From Winogradskyella algicola (GTDB lineage Bacteria > Bacteroidota > Bacteroidia > Flavobacteriales > Flavobacteriaceae), in the NCBI RefSeq assembly GCF_005869935.1, contig NZ_SZQF01000005.1, positions 210,059 through 274,058 on the forward strand: a DNA stretch of 64,000 nt. The letters run 5' to 3'. How positions within the stretch are numbered: position 1 is the first letter of the stretch; each line of letters starts with the position of its first letter. The position numbers were made by a program, and so were the translations under genes. Shown piece after piece: positions 9,072 to 17,885 of the stretch. The notes under the pieces are model-generated. The model saw only the letters and a program-made list of their open reading frames with translations, ran no database searches and was not told where the DNA came from.

Positions 9072-9088
9072 TTTTTCAATCAGGATTT
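9063..9088. terminator. Rho-independent terminator between convergent genes
   Basis: An 11-bp stem (AAATCCTGATT and complement) closes a 4-base loop. The T-run is strong in the minus direction (end of the small gene at 9097) and weak in the plus direction (end of the lipoprotein gene, which it overlaps). Confidence 0.75.
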
Positions 9089-9096
9089 CTTCCAAC

Positions 9097-9243
9097 TTAA
9101 TTCTGAAGTGCTTCAAACTTCAATTTATTATAATGTATAACACTTAAAGCCTTTGAGTAATTCAAAAGGAAACTTATCGTTTCATCTTTTGGTTTTAGGT
9201 TATTATTCTTTTTTGGGGAAGCGTTAAAGTAAATGTTTGCCAT
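9097..9243 (-). CDS. Small conserved-looking protein, 48 residues
   Basis: An ATG-initiated frame of 48 codons plus TAA encodes a basic peptide beginning MANIYFNASPKKNNNLKPKD and containing ETISFLLNYSKALSVIHY. It fills the gap between the lipoprotein and the sigma-factor gene and ends just before a terminator oriented for it. I recall similar short peptides with an F-L-L-N-Y-S-K-A-L core in other flavobacteria, but could not check. No function is known to me; the peptide has no membrane segment or metal motif. Confidence 0.55.
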   Translation of the reverse strand: MANIYFNASPKKNNNLKPKDETISFLLNYSKALSVIHYNKLKFEALQN

Positions 9244-9300
9244 ATTACCAATTTTAGGTTTATTATATGGCTAAAACGCAACTAAAAACACTTTATTGTA

Positions 9301-9885
9301 TTAATTTGTTAAAATTATATTATTCTGCTCTATTACTTTGCGCATATTAATAAGTGCATAACGCATTCTTCCTAGTGCAGTATTAATACTTACACCTGTA
9401 CGCTCAGATATTTCTTTAAAGCTCATATCTTGGTACATACGCATTAAAAGTACTTGCTTTTGATCTTCAGGTAATTCTTCGATAACACGTCTAACATCTG
9501 ACTCTACCTGATCTTTGATCATACTTTTTTCAGCATTGAGACTAGAATCGCTTAACACAGAAAAAATACTAAACTCACCTGTATTATCAAACTTAGGCAT
9601 ACGACTGTTTTTTCTAAAATGATCAATTACAAGGTTGTGAGCAATTCGCATTAGCCATGGTAAAAACTTTCCTTCTTCGTTATATTTTCCTCGTTTTAAA
9701 GTTCTAATGACTTTGATAAAGGTATCCTGAAAAATGTCTTCAGTAATATCTCTATCGTAAACTTTGGAATAAATAAAACTATAGATTTTCTGCTTGTGCC
9801 TTTCTATCAATACCGAAAGTGCACTTTCGTCTCCTCTAATATAGTTGCTGACCAACTCTGCGTCTTGGATAAGTTCTTTTTTCAT
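9301..9885 (-). CDS. ECF-type RNA polymerase sigma factor
   Basis: A 194-residue sigma-70 family factor of the extracytoplasmic-function class. Region 2 covers about residues 15-80 (IYSFIYSKVYDR, EDIFQDTFIKVIR). Region 4 covers about 130-185 with the helix-turn-helix MSFKEISERTGVSINTALGR. The ATG at 9885 was chosen over a TTG 13 codons upstream because the region 2 alignment then begins normally. No anti-sigma gene is adjacent, which is usual for the flavobacterial SigW-like factor located next to uvrA. Its target genes are unknown. Confidence 0.9.
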   Translation of the reverse strand: MKKELIQDAELVSNYIRGDESALSVLIERHKQKIYSFIYSKVYDRDITEDIFQDTFIKVIRTLKRGKYNEEGKFLPWLMRIAHNLVIDHFRKNSRMPKFDNTGEFSIFSVLSDSSLNAEKSMIKDQVESDVRRVIEELPEDQKQVLLMRMYQDMSFKEISERTGVSINTALGRMRYALINMRKVIEQNNIILTN

Positions 9886-9903
9886 AATATTACTCTTAGT
9901 AGC

Positions 9904-9919
9904 CAGAAGCGAACTTCTG
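9904..9919 (-). other. Small hairpin in the sigma-factor leader
   Basis: Read on the minus strand, CAGAAG and CTTCTG pair around a UUCG tetraloop, 19 bases upstream of the ATG. It lies in the presumed 5' leader of the sigma-factor mRNA. Its role is unknown. Confidence 0.35.
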
Positions 9920-10085
9920 TGCAAGGGGTTAAATTTTATAAAGTAATATTATGCTATACGCAGTTGTTTTTTTAAATAATTATGTGGTAAATATAACAAC
10001 AATCATTCCGAAAAAACAAAATTTCACACCAAATTTTAACATTTTATCTAACAATAACGCATTTTATCAGCTTAAATAGATAACG

Positions 10086-10093
10086 TATCTTTG
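10086..10093 (+). promoter_or_regulatory. -7 box of the uvrA promoter
   Basis: TATCTTTG fits TAnnTTTG and lies 24 bases upstream of the ATG at 10118. A TTG inside this box is therefore not the start codon. Confidence 0.55.
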
Positions 10094-10117
10094 CAAAATT
10101 ATATATGCAAAATTCCT

Positions 10118-12907
10118 ATGAACACTACAGTTTTAGATGTTAACCCAAAAGAAAATATCATTATAAAAGGTGCAAAACTGCATAACTTAAAAAATATTGA
10201 TGTTGTCATTCCCAGAAACAAATTGGTCGTAATTACTGGACTATCAGGATCTGGAAAATCTAGCTTAGCTTTTGACACCTTATATGCTGAAGGTCAGCGT
10301 CGTTACGTAGAAAGTTTATCGAGTTATGCACGTCAATTTTTAGGTCGATTAAACAAACCAAAAGTAGATTATATTAAAGGTATAGCTCCTGCTATAGCTA
10401 TAGAGCAAAAAGTAAACTCTACAAATCCACGCTCTACAGTTGGTACAACGACAGAAATCTACGATTATTTAAAGTTATTATTTGCCAGAATTGGCAGAAC
10501 CTACTCACCTATTTCTGGTAATGAAGTTAAAAAACATACCGTTACAGATGTTATAGAGTTTATAAAAACATTCGAAGAACGATCTAAGCTACTTCTACTC
10601 TCTCCTATTATTTTAGAAGAAGGTAGAACTGTTGAAAATAAACTTCAAACCTTACTACAACAAGGGTACGCAAGAATAAAGTACAAAGATGATGTGCTCA
10701 GAATTGATGATGCTTTAAAACAAAACACAACATCTACCGACGACTTATATCTTGTAGTCGATAGAATAGTTTACAAAGACGATGAAGATTTTCTTAACAG
10801 ACTCGCAGATGCTATTGGCACAGCCTTTTTTGAAGGTGTTGGCACTTGTATTATCGAGTCTTTAGAAGACAACATGCAAACTGTTTTTAATAATAAGTTT
10901 GAATTAGATGGCATGACGTTCTTAGAACCTAATGTTCATCTGTTCAGTTTTAACAACCCTTATGGAGCGTGCCCAAAATGTGAAGGTTATGGTGATGTTA
11001 TAGGCTTAGATGAAGATTTGGTGATACCCAATACAGCGCTTTCAATTTATGAAAATGCTATTTTTCCATGGCGAGGAGAAAGTATGAGTTGGTACAGAGA
11101 TCAGTTGGTGAATAACTCGCATAAATTCGATTTTCCTATACACAAACCTTATTTTGAACTGAGTGACGAGCAAAAAGATTTAATCTGGAAAGGCAACAAA
11201 TATTTTGAAGGTTTAGACAGTTTCTTTGCTGAATTAGAATCCAAAGCTTATAAAATTCAGAATCGTGTAATGCTATCGCGTTACAGAGGAAAAACAAAAT
11301 GTAATGTTTGTAAAGGAAAACGCTTACGTGAAGAAGCCAACTATGTAAAGATTAATGGAGCAACCATTACAGATTTGGTAGACCTTCCTCTCAATGAATT
11401 GACTGTATTTTTCGAGGATTTAAAATTAAATGAATACGAAGAAAAAATTGCTAAGCGTCTACTAACCGAAATTAATACACGATTAGAATTTTTAACTAAT
11501 GTAGGTTTAAGCTACCTAACCCTAAACCGAAGATCTAATACCTTATCTGGAGGTGAAAGCCAGCGTATTAACCTGGCAACCTCTTTAGGTAGTAGCCTTG
11601 TTGGTTCTATGTACATACTCGATGAACCGAGTATTGGCTTACATCCTAAAGATACCGAACGCTTAATCAATGTTTTAAAAGCCTTGCGTGATCTTGGTAA
11701 TACCGTAATTGTAGTAGAACACGATGAAGACATTATGAAAGCTGCTGACGAAATCATTGACATTGGTCCTGAAGCAGGAACGTTTGGTGGTGAAGTTGTA
11801 GCTACAGGAACGTTTAAAGACATTTTAACTTCAGACTCATTAACAGCACAATATCTCAATGGACAGTTAGAAATTAAAGTTCCTGAAAAGCGTAAAACAT
11901 CCAAATATCATATAGATATTGTTGGAGCCAGAGAAAATAACTTAAAAAATATTGATGTTACTTTTCCTCTTGAAATGCTCACAGTTATTACAGGTGTTTC
12001 GGGTAGTGGTAAAAGTACGTTGGTAAAGAAAATTCTGTTTCCTTCAATACAAAAGAAACTCACAGGCTTTAGTGATAAAGCTGGTCAGTTTAGTGAAATG
12101 AAAGGAAATTTCAGCAACATAAAACATGTAGAATTTGTTGACCAAAACCCTATTGGTCGTTCGTCGCGCTCAAATCCTGTAACTTACGTTAAGGCCTACG
12201 ATGATATTAGAGCACTATATGCCTCGCAAAAACTAAGCAAAATAAGAAATTACAAAGCCAAGCATTTTAGTTTTAATGTTGATGGTGGACGATGCGAAAC
12301 CTGTAAAGGTGAGGGTGAAGTAACTATTGAAATGCAGTTTATGGCAGATGTGCACCTTACTTGTGATACTTGTGGCGGTAAACGTTTTAAGAAAGAAGTG
12401 TTAGAAGTTCAGTTTGAAGGAAAATCAATCGATGATATTTTAAATATGACTATTGATGATGCTATTGCATTCTTTCAATCACACAACGAAACTAAAATAC
12501 AGGGCAAATTAAAGCCGCTACAAGATGTTGGTCTAGGTTATGTTACCTTAGGTCAGTCCTCTTCTACCCTTTCTGGTGGTGAAGCTCAGCGTATAAAATT
12601 AGCAACATTTTTAGGTAAAGGCAGTAAAAGCGACAATGCCCTTTTTATTTTTGATGAGCCAACTACAGGATTGCATTTTCACGATATTCAGAAGTTATTA
12701 AAATCTTTTAGAGCATTAATAGCAAAAGGCCATTCAATCATAGTTATTGAGCACAATATAGATCTTATAAAGTGTGCTGACCACATCATAGACTTAGGAC
12801 CTGAAGGTGGAAAACAAGGTGGACAACTAGTAGCTTTTGGCACTCCAGAAGCAATAGTTTCTAACAAAAATTCTGTAACAGGCGAATATTTGCGCGAAAA
12901 ACTCTAG
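10118..12907 (+). CDS. uvrA: Excinuclease ABC subunit A
   Basis: The damage-recognition ATPase of nucleotide excision repair, which loads UvrB on DNA. It has 929 residues with the ATG at 10118, close to the usual length. It holds two ABC modules: Walker A GLSGSGKS (41-48) and GVSGSGKS (in the second half), each with an LSGGE signature (NTLSGGESQR, STLSGGEAQR). Zinc-binding pairs are visible in CPKCEGYG, CNVCKGK, CETCKGEG and CDTCGGK. The segment RRYVESLSSYARQFLG is the UvrB-interaction region. It is monocistronic and faces away from the ECF sigma gene. Confidence 0.98.
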   Translation: MNTTVLDVNPKENIIIKGAKLHNLKNIDVVIPRNKLVVITGLSGSGKSSLAFDTLYAEGQRRYVESLSSYARQFLGRLNKPKVDYIKGIAPAIAIEQKVNSTNPRSTVGTTTEIYDYLKLLFARIGRTYSPISGNEVKKHTVTDVIEFIKTFEERSKLLLLSPIILEEGRTVENKLQTLLQQGYARIKYKDDVLRIDDALKQNTTSTDDLYLVVDRIVYKDDEDFLNRLADAIGTAFFEGVGTCIIESLEDNMQTVFNNKFELDGMTFLEPNVHLFSFNNPYGACPKCEGYGDVIGLDEDLVIPNTALSIYENAIFPWRGESMSWYRDQLVNNSHKFDFPIHKPYFELSDEQKDLIWKGNKYFEGLDSFFAELESKAYKIQNRVMLSRYRGKTKCNVCKGKRLREEANYVKINGATITDLVDLPLNELTVFFEDLKLNEYEEKIAKRLLTEINTRLEFLTNVGLSYLTLNRRSNTLSGGESQRINLATSLGSSLVGSMYILDEPSIGLHPKDTERLINVLKALRDLGNTVIVVEHDEDIMKAADEIIDIGPEAGTFGGEVVATGTFKDILTSDSLTAQYLNGQLEIKVPEKRKTSKYHIDIVGARENNLKNIDVTFPLEMLTVITGVSGSGKSTLVKKILFPSIQKKLTGFSDKAGQFSEMKGNFSNIKHVEFVDQNPIGRSSRSNPVTYVKAYDDIRALYASQKLSKIRNYKAKHFSFNVDGGRCETCKGEGEVTIEMQFMADVHLTCDTCGGKRFKKEVLEVQFEGKSIDDILNMTIDDAIAFFQSHNETKIQGKLKPLQDVGLGYVTLGQSSSTLSGGEAQRIKLATFLGKGSKSDNALFIFDEPTTGLHFHDIQKLLKSFRALIAKGHSIIVIEHNIDLIKCADHIIDLGPEGGKQGGQLVAFGTPEAIVSNKNSVTGEYLREKL

Positions 12908-12911
12908 TTTT

Positions 12912-13973
12912 TTAATAGACTAAGAAAGCAAATAAAAACAAGAATGTCGCTGCAAGAGGTGTCACAAAGGCGAGAAAAGTAAATGTGGCAACGCTACATT
13001 TAAACCAAGTTATAAACCATCCTTGGTCATAGAAACGTTTTAAAGCGACCATAAGATAAACAAATGTAGATAATGCAATGAGCCAATCAATTCCATCAGG
13101 TATGTCCCAGATATAATTGATTCCAAAAATTATACTGAATACCATAAATAAAAACGAGAAAAAGTAAAAACTAAAAACCAAATGATGGGCATATGGACCT
13201 TTACGAAAATATAATAGTTTAATAAACAGTGCAAAAAGCGGTAAAAGGAAAAACATGGCAATAGGTATTGTATCGTAAAAAGCTCTTAAAATATTACCAC
13301 CTTCTCTAGATTTGTAAAACTTTAGACTCTTCTCGTAAAACTTTCTTGTCAACCAACCATCATCATCATTTAATCCCATATACCTGTATATTTCGTCATC
13401 AGAAACGTTTGCATTAATCAAGGAATCTATCTCAACTTGGTTAAAGTTGAATGGAGAATTTATATTCTTTTGATTTTTATTAGTTCTTTTAATAGAATCG
13501 ACTTCCTCACTAGTCACTTCGACTAGAGCTTTATTTATTTCTAGAGTTTCTTTATCATTAGCATCATTTATAGATTCATTCTTTTTGGCTTCGATAGAAT
13601 CGTTTATCTCTGTTATTTCTTTATCAAATGTCTTTTTTAGTTCTTTATTTATAACATCGCTTTGTTTTCGGGCTGTAAAAGAAAAAATAAAAAAGAAAAC
13701 AACCGAGATAAACAGATACATCTGTGCAGGATGCAAATACAACAAACGTTTTCCTCTTATGAACTCTTTAGCCAAATAACCTGGCCTAAACATTAAAGGA
13801 ATAAAACTTTTTAAAAACCGAGCATCAAAAGAAAAGTAATTACTTATGGTGTTATAAAACAGTACTCCAAGGGTAAGTTCGTCATTAGTTTTTTGTCCAC
13901 AATGCGGACAAAACTTAAAACCCTTTTCATATTGCTGTTCACAATTTTGACAAGTATCTAGGTTGGCACTCAT
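12912..13973 (-). CDS. DUF3667 membrane protein with zinc ribbon
   Basis: A 353-residue protein. An N-terminal zinc ribbon (CQNCEQQ and CPHCGQK, residues 8-26) is followed by the DUF3667 motif HPAQMYLFISVVFFF near residue 80. A charged, glutamate- and asparagine-rich loop covers about 105-190, and four or so membrane segments fill the C-terminal 130 residues. DUF3667 proteins are common in Bacteroidota and have no established function. It is convergent with uvrA with only 4 bases between, so no separate terminator is visible. Confidence 0.85.
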   Translation of the reverse strand: MSANLDTCQNCEQQYEKGFKFCPHCGQKTNDELTLGVLFYNTISNYFSFDARFLKSFIPLMFRPGYLAKEFIRGKRLLYLHPAQMYLFISVVFFFIFSFTARKQSDVINKELKKTFDKEITEINDSIEAKKNESINDANDKETLEINKALVEVTSEEVDSIKRTNKNQKNINSPFNFNQVEIDSLINANVSDDEIYRYMGLNDDDGWLTRKFYEKSLKFYKSREGGNILRAFYDTIPIAMFFLLPLFALFIKLLYFRKGPYAHHLVFSFYFFSFLFMVFSIIFGINYIWDIPDGIDWLIALSTFVYLMVALKRFYDQGWFITWFKCSVATFTFLAFVTPLAATFLFLFAFLVY

Positions 13974-14099
13974 AAGTGTTAGTTAGCTTCACTAAAAGTA
14001 ATCATTTTTATAATACTATCCTTTTTTTCATTTCCAGTTATTTAAGAAAAGACATAATTATATAACATCTAAAACACTGAATAACAAACTTTTGAAATC

Positions 14100-14116
14100 T
14101 TGGCACGTTAATTGGA
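14100..14116 (+). promoter_or_regulatory. Sigma-54-like -24/-12 promoter
   Basis: TTGGCACG (14100-14107) is followed after 4 bases by TTGGA, close to the RpoN consensus TTGGCACG-N4-TTGCW. The GG and G positions are 12 bases apart as required. The expected transcript start is about 60 bases before the ATG of the 14187 gene. Confidence 0.55.
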
Positions 14117-14139
14117 TTTTCTAAAGCATTAGACCCTAA

Positions 14140-14160
14140 AATTCTAGATAAGCTAGAATT
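14140..14160 (+). other. Hairpin in the 14187 leader
   Basis: AATTCTAG and CTAGAATT form an 8-bp perfect stem around a 5-base loop, flanked by CCC and GGG that could extend it. It would lie in the 5' leader if transcription starts at the sigma-54-like site. Confidence 0.4.
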
Positions 14161-14186
14161 GGGTAAATCTTAAAAACCTATACATT

Positions 14187-14840
14187 ATGAAAAGTAAATT
14201 ACTTTTTATGGCAATGGTGTTAGTAGGACTAACATCTGCCACAGCAACAACAGCAGGAGATGCTGTTTTAAATGGGGAAGATTTAAAAACTAATCGTTTT
14301 GGTTTTACACAGCCTATTTCGTTTGTAGAGCGAGGTGTGGAATTTTTAATCTTTCCAGACGGAAGCTTTGATTTTAATACCGAAGTATTAACCACTAATC
14401 CTGGTAATGACGATTTCTATTACAGACGAAATAGACGAAGTACAAACAGTACCTATGGTGCCCCAAACACAAGTCAATATCATACTAGAGGTGTTATAGT
14501 TACACATGACCGATTGGGCAGAGTAAGACGAATTGGTAACGTGTTTATTAACTACGACAGACAAGGAAGAATAAAACGTGCAGGTACAGTATATATGACT
14601 TATAGACGTGGACAACTGAAACAAGTTGGTGGACTAAGAATTCTTTATAACAGATATGGTACGGTCATCGGAACCAGAGGTTTTGTAAATCATAATAATA
14701 TTGGAAACGGTATACATGAGTCAGATCATCATTACCCTTATACTTATGGAGATGATTGGAACAATGATTGGAATGATAATGAATTTTACTATTACCGAAA
14801 GAACGGCAAGGTAAAAAAGCAAATAAAGATTAAAGCATAA
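14187..14840 (+). CDS. Secreted repeat protein, paralog of the next gene
   Basis: A 217-residue protein with a signal peptide (residues 1-22, ending near SATATTAG). After it comes VERGVEFLIFPDGSFDFN, then four to five short repeats of the form Y-D-R-x-G-R-hydrophobic-x-R-I-G-N-V (residues 105-165), then a His/Asp/Tyr/Asn-rich segment and a basic tail KKQIKIKA. The next gene shares the signal region, the GVEF-x-DGxFDF segment and the repeats. No enzyme motif is visible; a structural envelope protein is a guess. The sigma-54-like promoter upstream is shared in type with its neighbour. Confidence 0.75.
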   Translation: MKSKLLFMAMVLVGLTSATATTAGDAVLNGEDLKTNRFGFTQPISFVERGVEFLIFPDGSFDFNTEVLTTNPGNDDFYYRRNRRSTNSTYGAPNTSQYHTRGVIVTHDRLGRVRRIGNVFINYDRQGRIKRAGTVYMTYRRGQLKQVGGLRILYNRYGTVIGTRGFVNHNNIGNGIHESDHHYPYTYGDDWNNDWNDNEFYYYRKNGKVKKQIKIKA

Positions 14841-14870
14841 TAAACCATTACAATTAATCTAATGGTTTCT

Positions 14871-14911
14871 AAACCCTGAATATTTCCCCAAGTAATTCAG
14901 GGTTTTTATAT
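14871..14911 (+). terminator. Rho-independent terminator
   Basis: The stem AAACCCTGAAT with its complement (14895-14905) is followed by a T-rich run. A second hairpin (AAACCATTA and complement, 14842-14868) directly precedes it, so termination after the 14187 gene uses a double hairpin. Confidence 0.8.
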
Positions 14912-14949
14912 TTTTTAATAAAGAACTAAATATCAATATATTAAGTTTT

Positions 14950-14966
14950 TTGGCACACTGTTTGTT
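14950..14966 (+). promoter_or_regulatory. Sigma-54-like -24/-12 promoter
   Basis: TTGGCACA is followed after 4 bases by TTTGT, with GG and the -12 G 12 bases apart as in the neighbouring paralog's promoter. The -12 element has GT instead of GC. The start codon is about 25 bases after the expected transcript start. Confidence 0.5.
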
Positions 14967-15001
14967 TTGTACATAACGAGTTTAATTTAAAACCCTTTAT
15001 T

Positions 15002-16297
15002 ATGAAACGGATTCTATTTTTATTTGCAAGTTTAGTGGCTTTTTCCACAGCTGCATTCGCAACCACCACAACAACATCAGAGGCTGATGCTTCAACAAAT
15101 AACTATGTGAGAGGTTATAGTAATTCTTTCATATTTACAGAAGGTGGTATTGAGTTTTCTGTTTACCGAGATGGTCAGTTCGACTTTTACATTCCACAAT
15201 ATGGGCCAGATGTAAATGTTGGTATTGATACACCAGGTTTTACGCTTAGCTTTAACTCAGGGTTTAACTACAACCCATATGTACAATACGATAGCTTTGG
15301 TGCCATTATTCAAATTGAAAATACACCAATCTTCTATGATTTTTACGGAAGGGTAAACCAAATCGGAGATATTTTCATCACCTATAACAGTTTTAACAGA
15401 ATCAATAGAATAGGTGGATTAAATGTGTATTACAGAAACAATGTATTTTGGAGGTACGATGGGTTTATCAATATATACAACAGAGCTTATATTTACAGAC
15501 CATGGCACAGATTCTACATTATTCCACCAGTAAACTTCTGTGTAGTAAATGTAAATCCGTACAGACAGTTTTATTCACCTGTAAGACATATTTGGTACAG
15601 ACCTTATAGAAACAATGTTAGATACTATAATGTTAATGTTGGTAGACGAGGAAATACTCAGGTTGTGAGACGAAACAGTAGTAATAGTTATGCGCAAACA
15701 CCTAGAAACAGAAGTGAGCGTACAATACAAAGAACGGTTACCAGAAGAAATGCTGAAATCACTAGAACGCGTACTACACGTTTAGCTGAACAAAATACAA
15801 CACGTACAACTAGAAGTACTACAACACGCACAACTAGAAGCACAACATCTCGTAATTCTGAAGCTGGTACATCACGTAGTGTTACAAGAGATAATAACAG
15901 CTCTGGAACACGTTCTACGAATCGTATATCTTCGCCAAGTACAAGAAGCAACAACGATAGTAGAAGCATTAGAACTACAAGATCTAATACAAGAGTGTCA
16001 TCACCTACAAGGTCTACACGCTCTAATAGTATCTCTAGAAGTACAAATTCTAGAAATAATGTGACTAGAAGCAATAGTTCTGTGTCTAATAAAGTGAAGC
16101 GAACAAAAAACACTTCGATATCAAAACCAAATAGCACTAATTCTCGTACATATAGTAGAAGTAGTTCTCAAAATAACAGACAACGAAGTACAGTTCAAAA
16201 CAAAAGAAAGTCATCTTCAGTTTCGGCAAGATCTAACACAAGTAGAAAAAGTAACCAAAGCTCTACCAGATCAAGCTCAAGACGAACTAGAGGATAA
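15002..16297 (+). CDS. Secreted protein with Arg/Ser/Thr-rich tail
   Basis: A 431-residue protein with a signal peptide (1-20, FSTAAFA). Residues 30-60 repeat the GIEFSVYRDGQFDF segment of its upstream paralog, and residues 95-150 the Y-D-x-x-G-R-hydrophobic-x-x-I-G repeats. A tyrosine- and asparagine-rich part follows (150-215). From about residue 220 to the end the protein is almost only R, S, T and N (RTTRSTTTRTTRSTTSR), strongly basic and probably disordered. Such a tail could bind anionic polymers such as LPS, exopolysaccharide or DNA; that is inference. The antisense strand gives a long leucine/valine-rich frame that is only a shadow of this tail. Confidence 0.75.
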   Translation: MKRILFLFASLVAFSTAAFATTTTTSEADASTNNYVRGYSNSFIFTEGGIEFSVYRDGQFDFYIPQYGPDVNVGIDTPGFTLSFNSGFNYNPYVQYDSFGAIIQIENTPIFYDFYGRVNQIGDIFITYNSFNRINRIGGLNVYYRNNVFWRYDGFINIYNRAYIYRPWHRFYIIPPVNFCVVNVNPYRQFYSPVRHIWYRPYRNNVRYYNVNVGRRGNTQVVRRNSSNSYAQTPRNRSERTIQRTVTRRNAEITRTRTTRLAEQNTTRTTRSTTTRTTRSTTSRNSEAGTSRSVTRDNNSSGTRSTNRISSPSTRSNNDSRSIRTTRSNTRVSSPTRSTRSNSISRSTNSRNNVTRSNSSVSNKVKRTKNTSISKPNSTNSRTYSRSSSQNNRQRSTVQNKRKSSSVSARSNTSRKSNQSSTRSSSRRTRG

Positions 16298-16330
16298 AAG
16301 ATAAAACATGATTTTTTTGGTTGGTTAGTA

Positions 16331-16374
16331 GAAGTCCCGTATAATGTATGCCTCAGAGCACCTTACGGGATTTC
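16331..16374 (+). other. Hairpin downstream of the 15002 gene
   Basis: GAAGTCCCGTA pairs with TACGGGATTTC (one G-T pair) around a 22-base loop, ahead of the stronger terminator at 16383. It may protect the 3' end or aid termination. Confidence 0.4.
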
Positions 16375-16382
16375 TCATTTAT

Positions 16383-16412
16383 AAAAAGTACCTAAAGCTT
16401 TAGGTACTTTTT
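16383..16412. terminator. Bidirectional terminator overlapping flippase 3' end
   Basis: A perfect 30-base palindrome centred on AAGCTT has A-runs and T-runs at both ends. It lies between convergent genes and includes the flippase stop codon at 16392. Confidence 0.85.
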
Positions 16413-17849
16413 TATTTGCATAGATATGTCTTCAGATATATTCAACTTAAGTACTAACAAAAAATATACTATTAATATTACAATAGACTTCAGTGCGATA
16501 TTTACAACAGGGTGAAATGGAAATTCCCAAAAATACATTGCCAGAGCTATAACTAACAGTAACAAACCAATTTTCAATGTAGCTATAGAAAACGGCTGAA
16601 CATTAAGTTTTTGTTTTACAAAAAGTAGCTTAATTGTGTTGTAAATCACGACAGCTAAAAATGTTGCAAATGCAGAGCCTTCTATTCCATATACAGGAAT
16701 AAAAATAAAATTGAGAACTATAGCCAAAACCGCTAATAAAACACCAAAAAACAGAACCATCTTATAATAATCGCTATTAAATAAAATAGCATTGTTATTT
16801 CCTAAACTATTGTCATATAGCTTAGCAAGACTTACTAGGAGCACCACAAATAATCCACCTGTAAATTCTTCTGGAAGAATTTTATAGAGCTCATTGATAT
16901 TCAGAATAATTAAAAGAAATATAAATCCGCTTACAACTAATAAACTAATAGAGCTACGCTTATAAAGATTTTCAAGTGAACCTATATCTTTTTCATTGAG
17001 ATATTTTGCCGTTAGAGGCATCATGATTTGATGCATAGACCGTTGTGGTACAGCAATAACCGTCGCAATAAAAATAGCCACACTATAATAGGCCACTTCT
17101 TCAATGTTTTCTAACATTAGACCAATCATAAACTTATCTATATCTAAAATAAGCATGGCTACAGAGCCAGCCACTATCATTAAAATTGAATACTCTATGA
17201 TTGCCGACAGACCTTTGATTTTTTGAAACTTTAACTTTGGAAATCTTACTGTGCAGGCATACAATTTCATAATCATCATACGTAACACATAAACGACGAC
17301 TAAAGCCAATATAAATTGATCTGCTGTTAACCATTCTAGATATACCAAAATAAGTAAAATCATTATTGCCACACGATGAAAAATTTCTTTCATTACATTG
17401 CCAAAAACAGTTTTTAGTTGAACCTTTGACCATGCAAAGAATATCTCGAAATAAGCCATGGCTACAGCTAATATGAAAATATGCCAAAGGTAATTTCCTG
17501 CAATATTATTTTCTCTTGAAAGTAGACTTGAAAGACTCTCATAAGACAACCAACCAATGATTACAGCCGGAATTATAAAGACAAATGGTAAAAACAGCAT
17601 TAAGGTTAAAAAACTATTTATGCTATTTTGTGTTTTGAAAGTAGAATAGTATTTAATAATGGCATTATGTACTCCAAAAGCCATAAAAGGCATCATAATA
17701 TTGGCTGCAGATAGCAAAAACGCAACCAAACCATAATACGCATCGGTTAAAAAGTTAGTGTAAAGAAAAAGCGTGTTTATAGCACCAATACCAAAACCTA
17801 TGTAAGTACTAATAGTATTTTTAAATGATTGATTTAATACGATTCCCAT
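16392..17849 (-). CDS. Polysaccharide flippase (MATE/Wzx-like)
   Basis: A 485-residue integral membrane protein with about 12-14 hydrophobic segments and no hydrophilic domain, matching the polysaccharide biosynthesis/oligosaccharide flippase group of the MOP superfamily. ATG at 17849 gives MGIVLNQSFKNTISTYIGFG, the usual family start; a TTG five codons upstream was rejected. It would move lipid-linked glycans across the inner membrane. It lies 36 bases downstream of a glycosyltransferase gene on the same strand, which supports the glycan role. Confidence 0.85.
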   Translation of the reverse strand: MGIVLNQSFKNTISTYIGFGIGAINTLFLYTNFLTDAYYGLVAFLLSAANIMMPFMAFGVHNAIIKYYSTFKTQNSINSFLTLMLFLPFVFIIPAVIIGWLSYESLSSLLSRENNIAGNYLWHIFILAVAMAYFEIFFAWSKVQLKTVFGNVMKEIFHRVAIMILLILVYLEWLTADQFILALVVVYVLRMMIMKLYACTVRFPKLKFQKIKGLSAIIEYSILMIVAGSVAMLILDIDKFMIGLMLENIEEVAYYSVAIFIATVIAVPQRSMHQIMMPLTAKYLNEKDIGSLENLYKRSSISLLVVSGFIFLLIILNINELYKILPEEFTGGLFVVLLVSLAKLYDNSLGNNNAILFNSDYYKMVLFFGVLLAVLAIVLNFIFIPVYGIEGSAFATFLAVVIYNTIKLLFVKQKLNVQPFSIATLKIGLLLLVIALAMYFWEFPFHPVVNIALKSIVILIVYFLLVLKLNISEDISMQIKKYLKL

Positions 17850-17885
17850 TACCGCAAAATACAACTTATGATATTAACTTGAAGA

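Noticed and set aside
15688..16137. 149-codon open frame on the minus strand, rich in Leu and Val
   Set aside because: It is the antisense shadow of the Arg/Ser/Thr-rich tail; the composition follows directly from the repeated sense codons.
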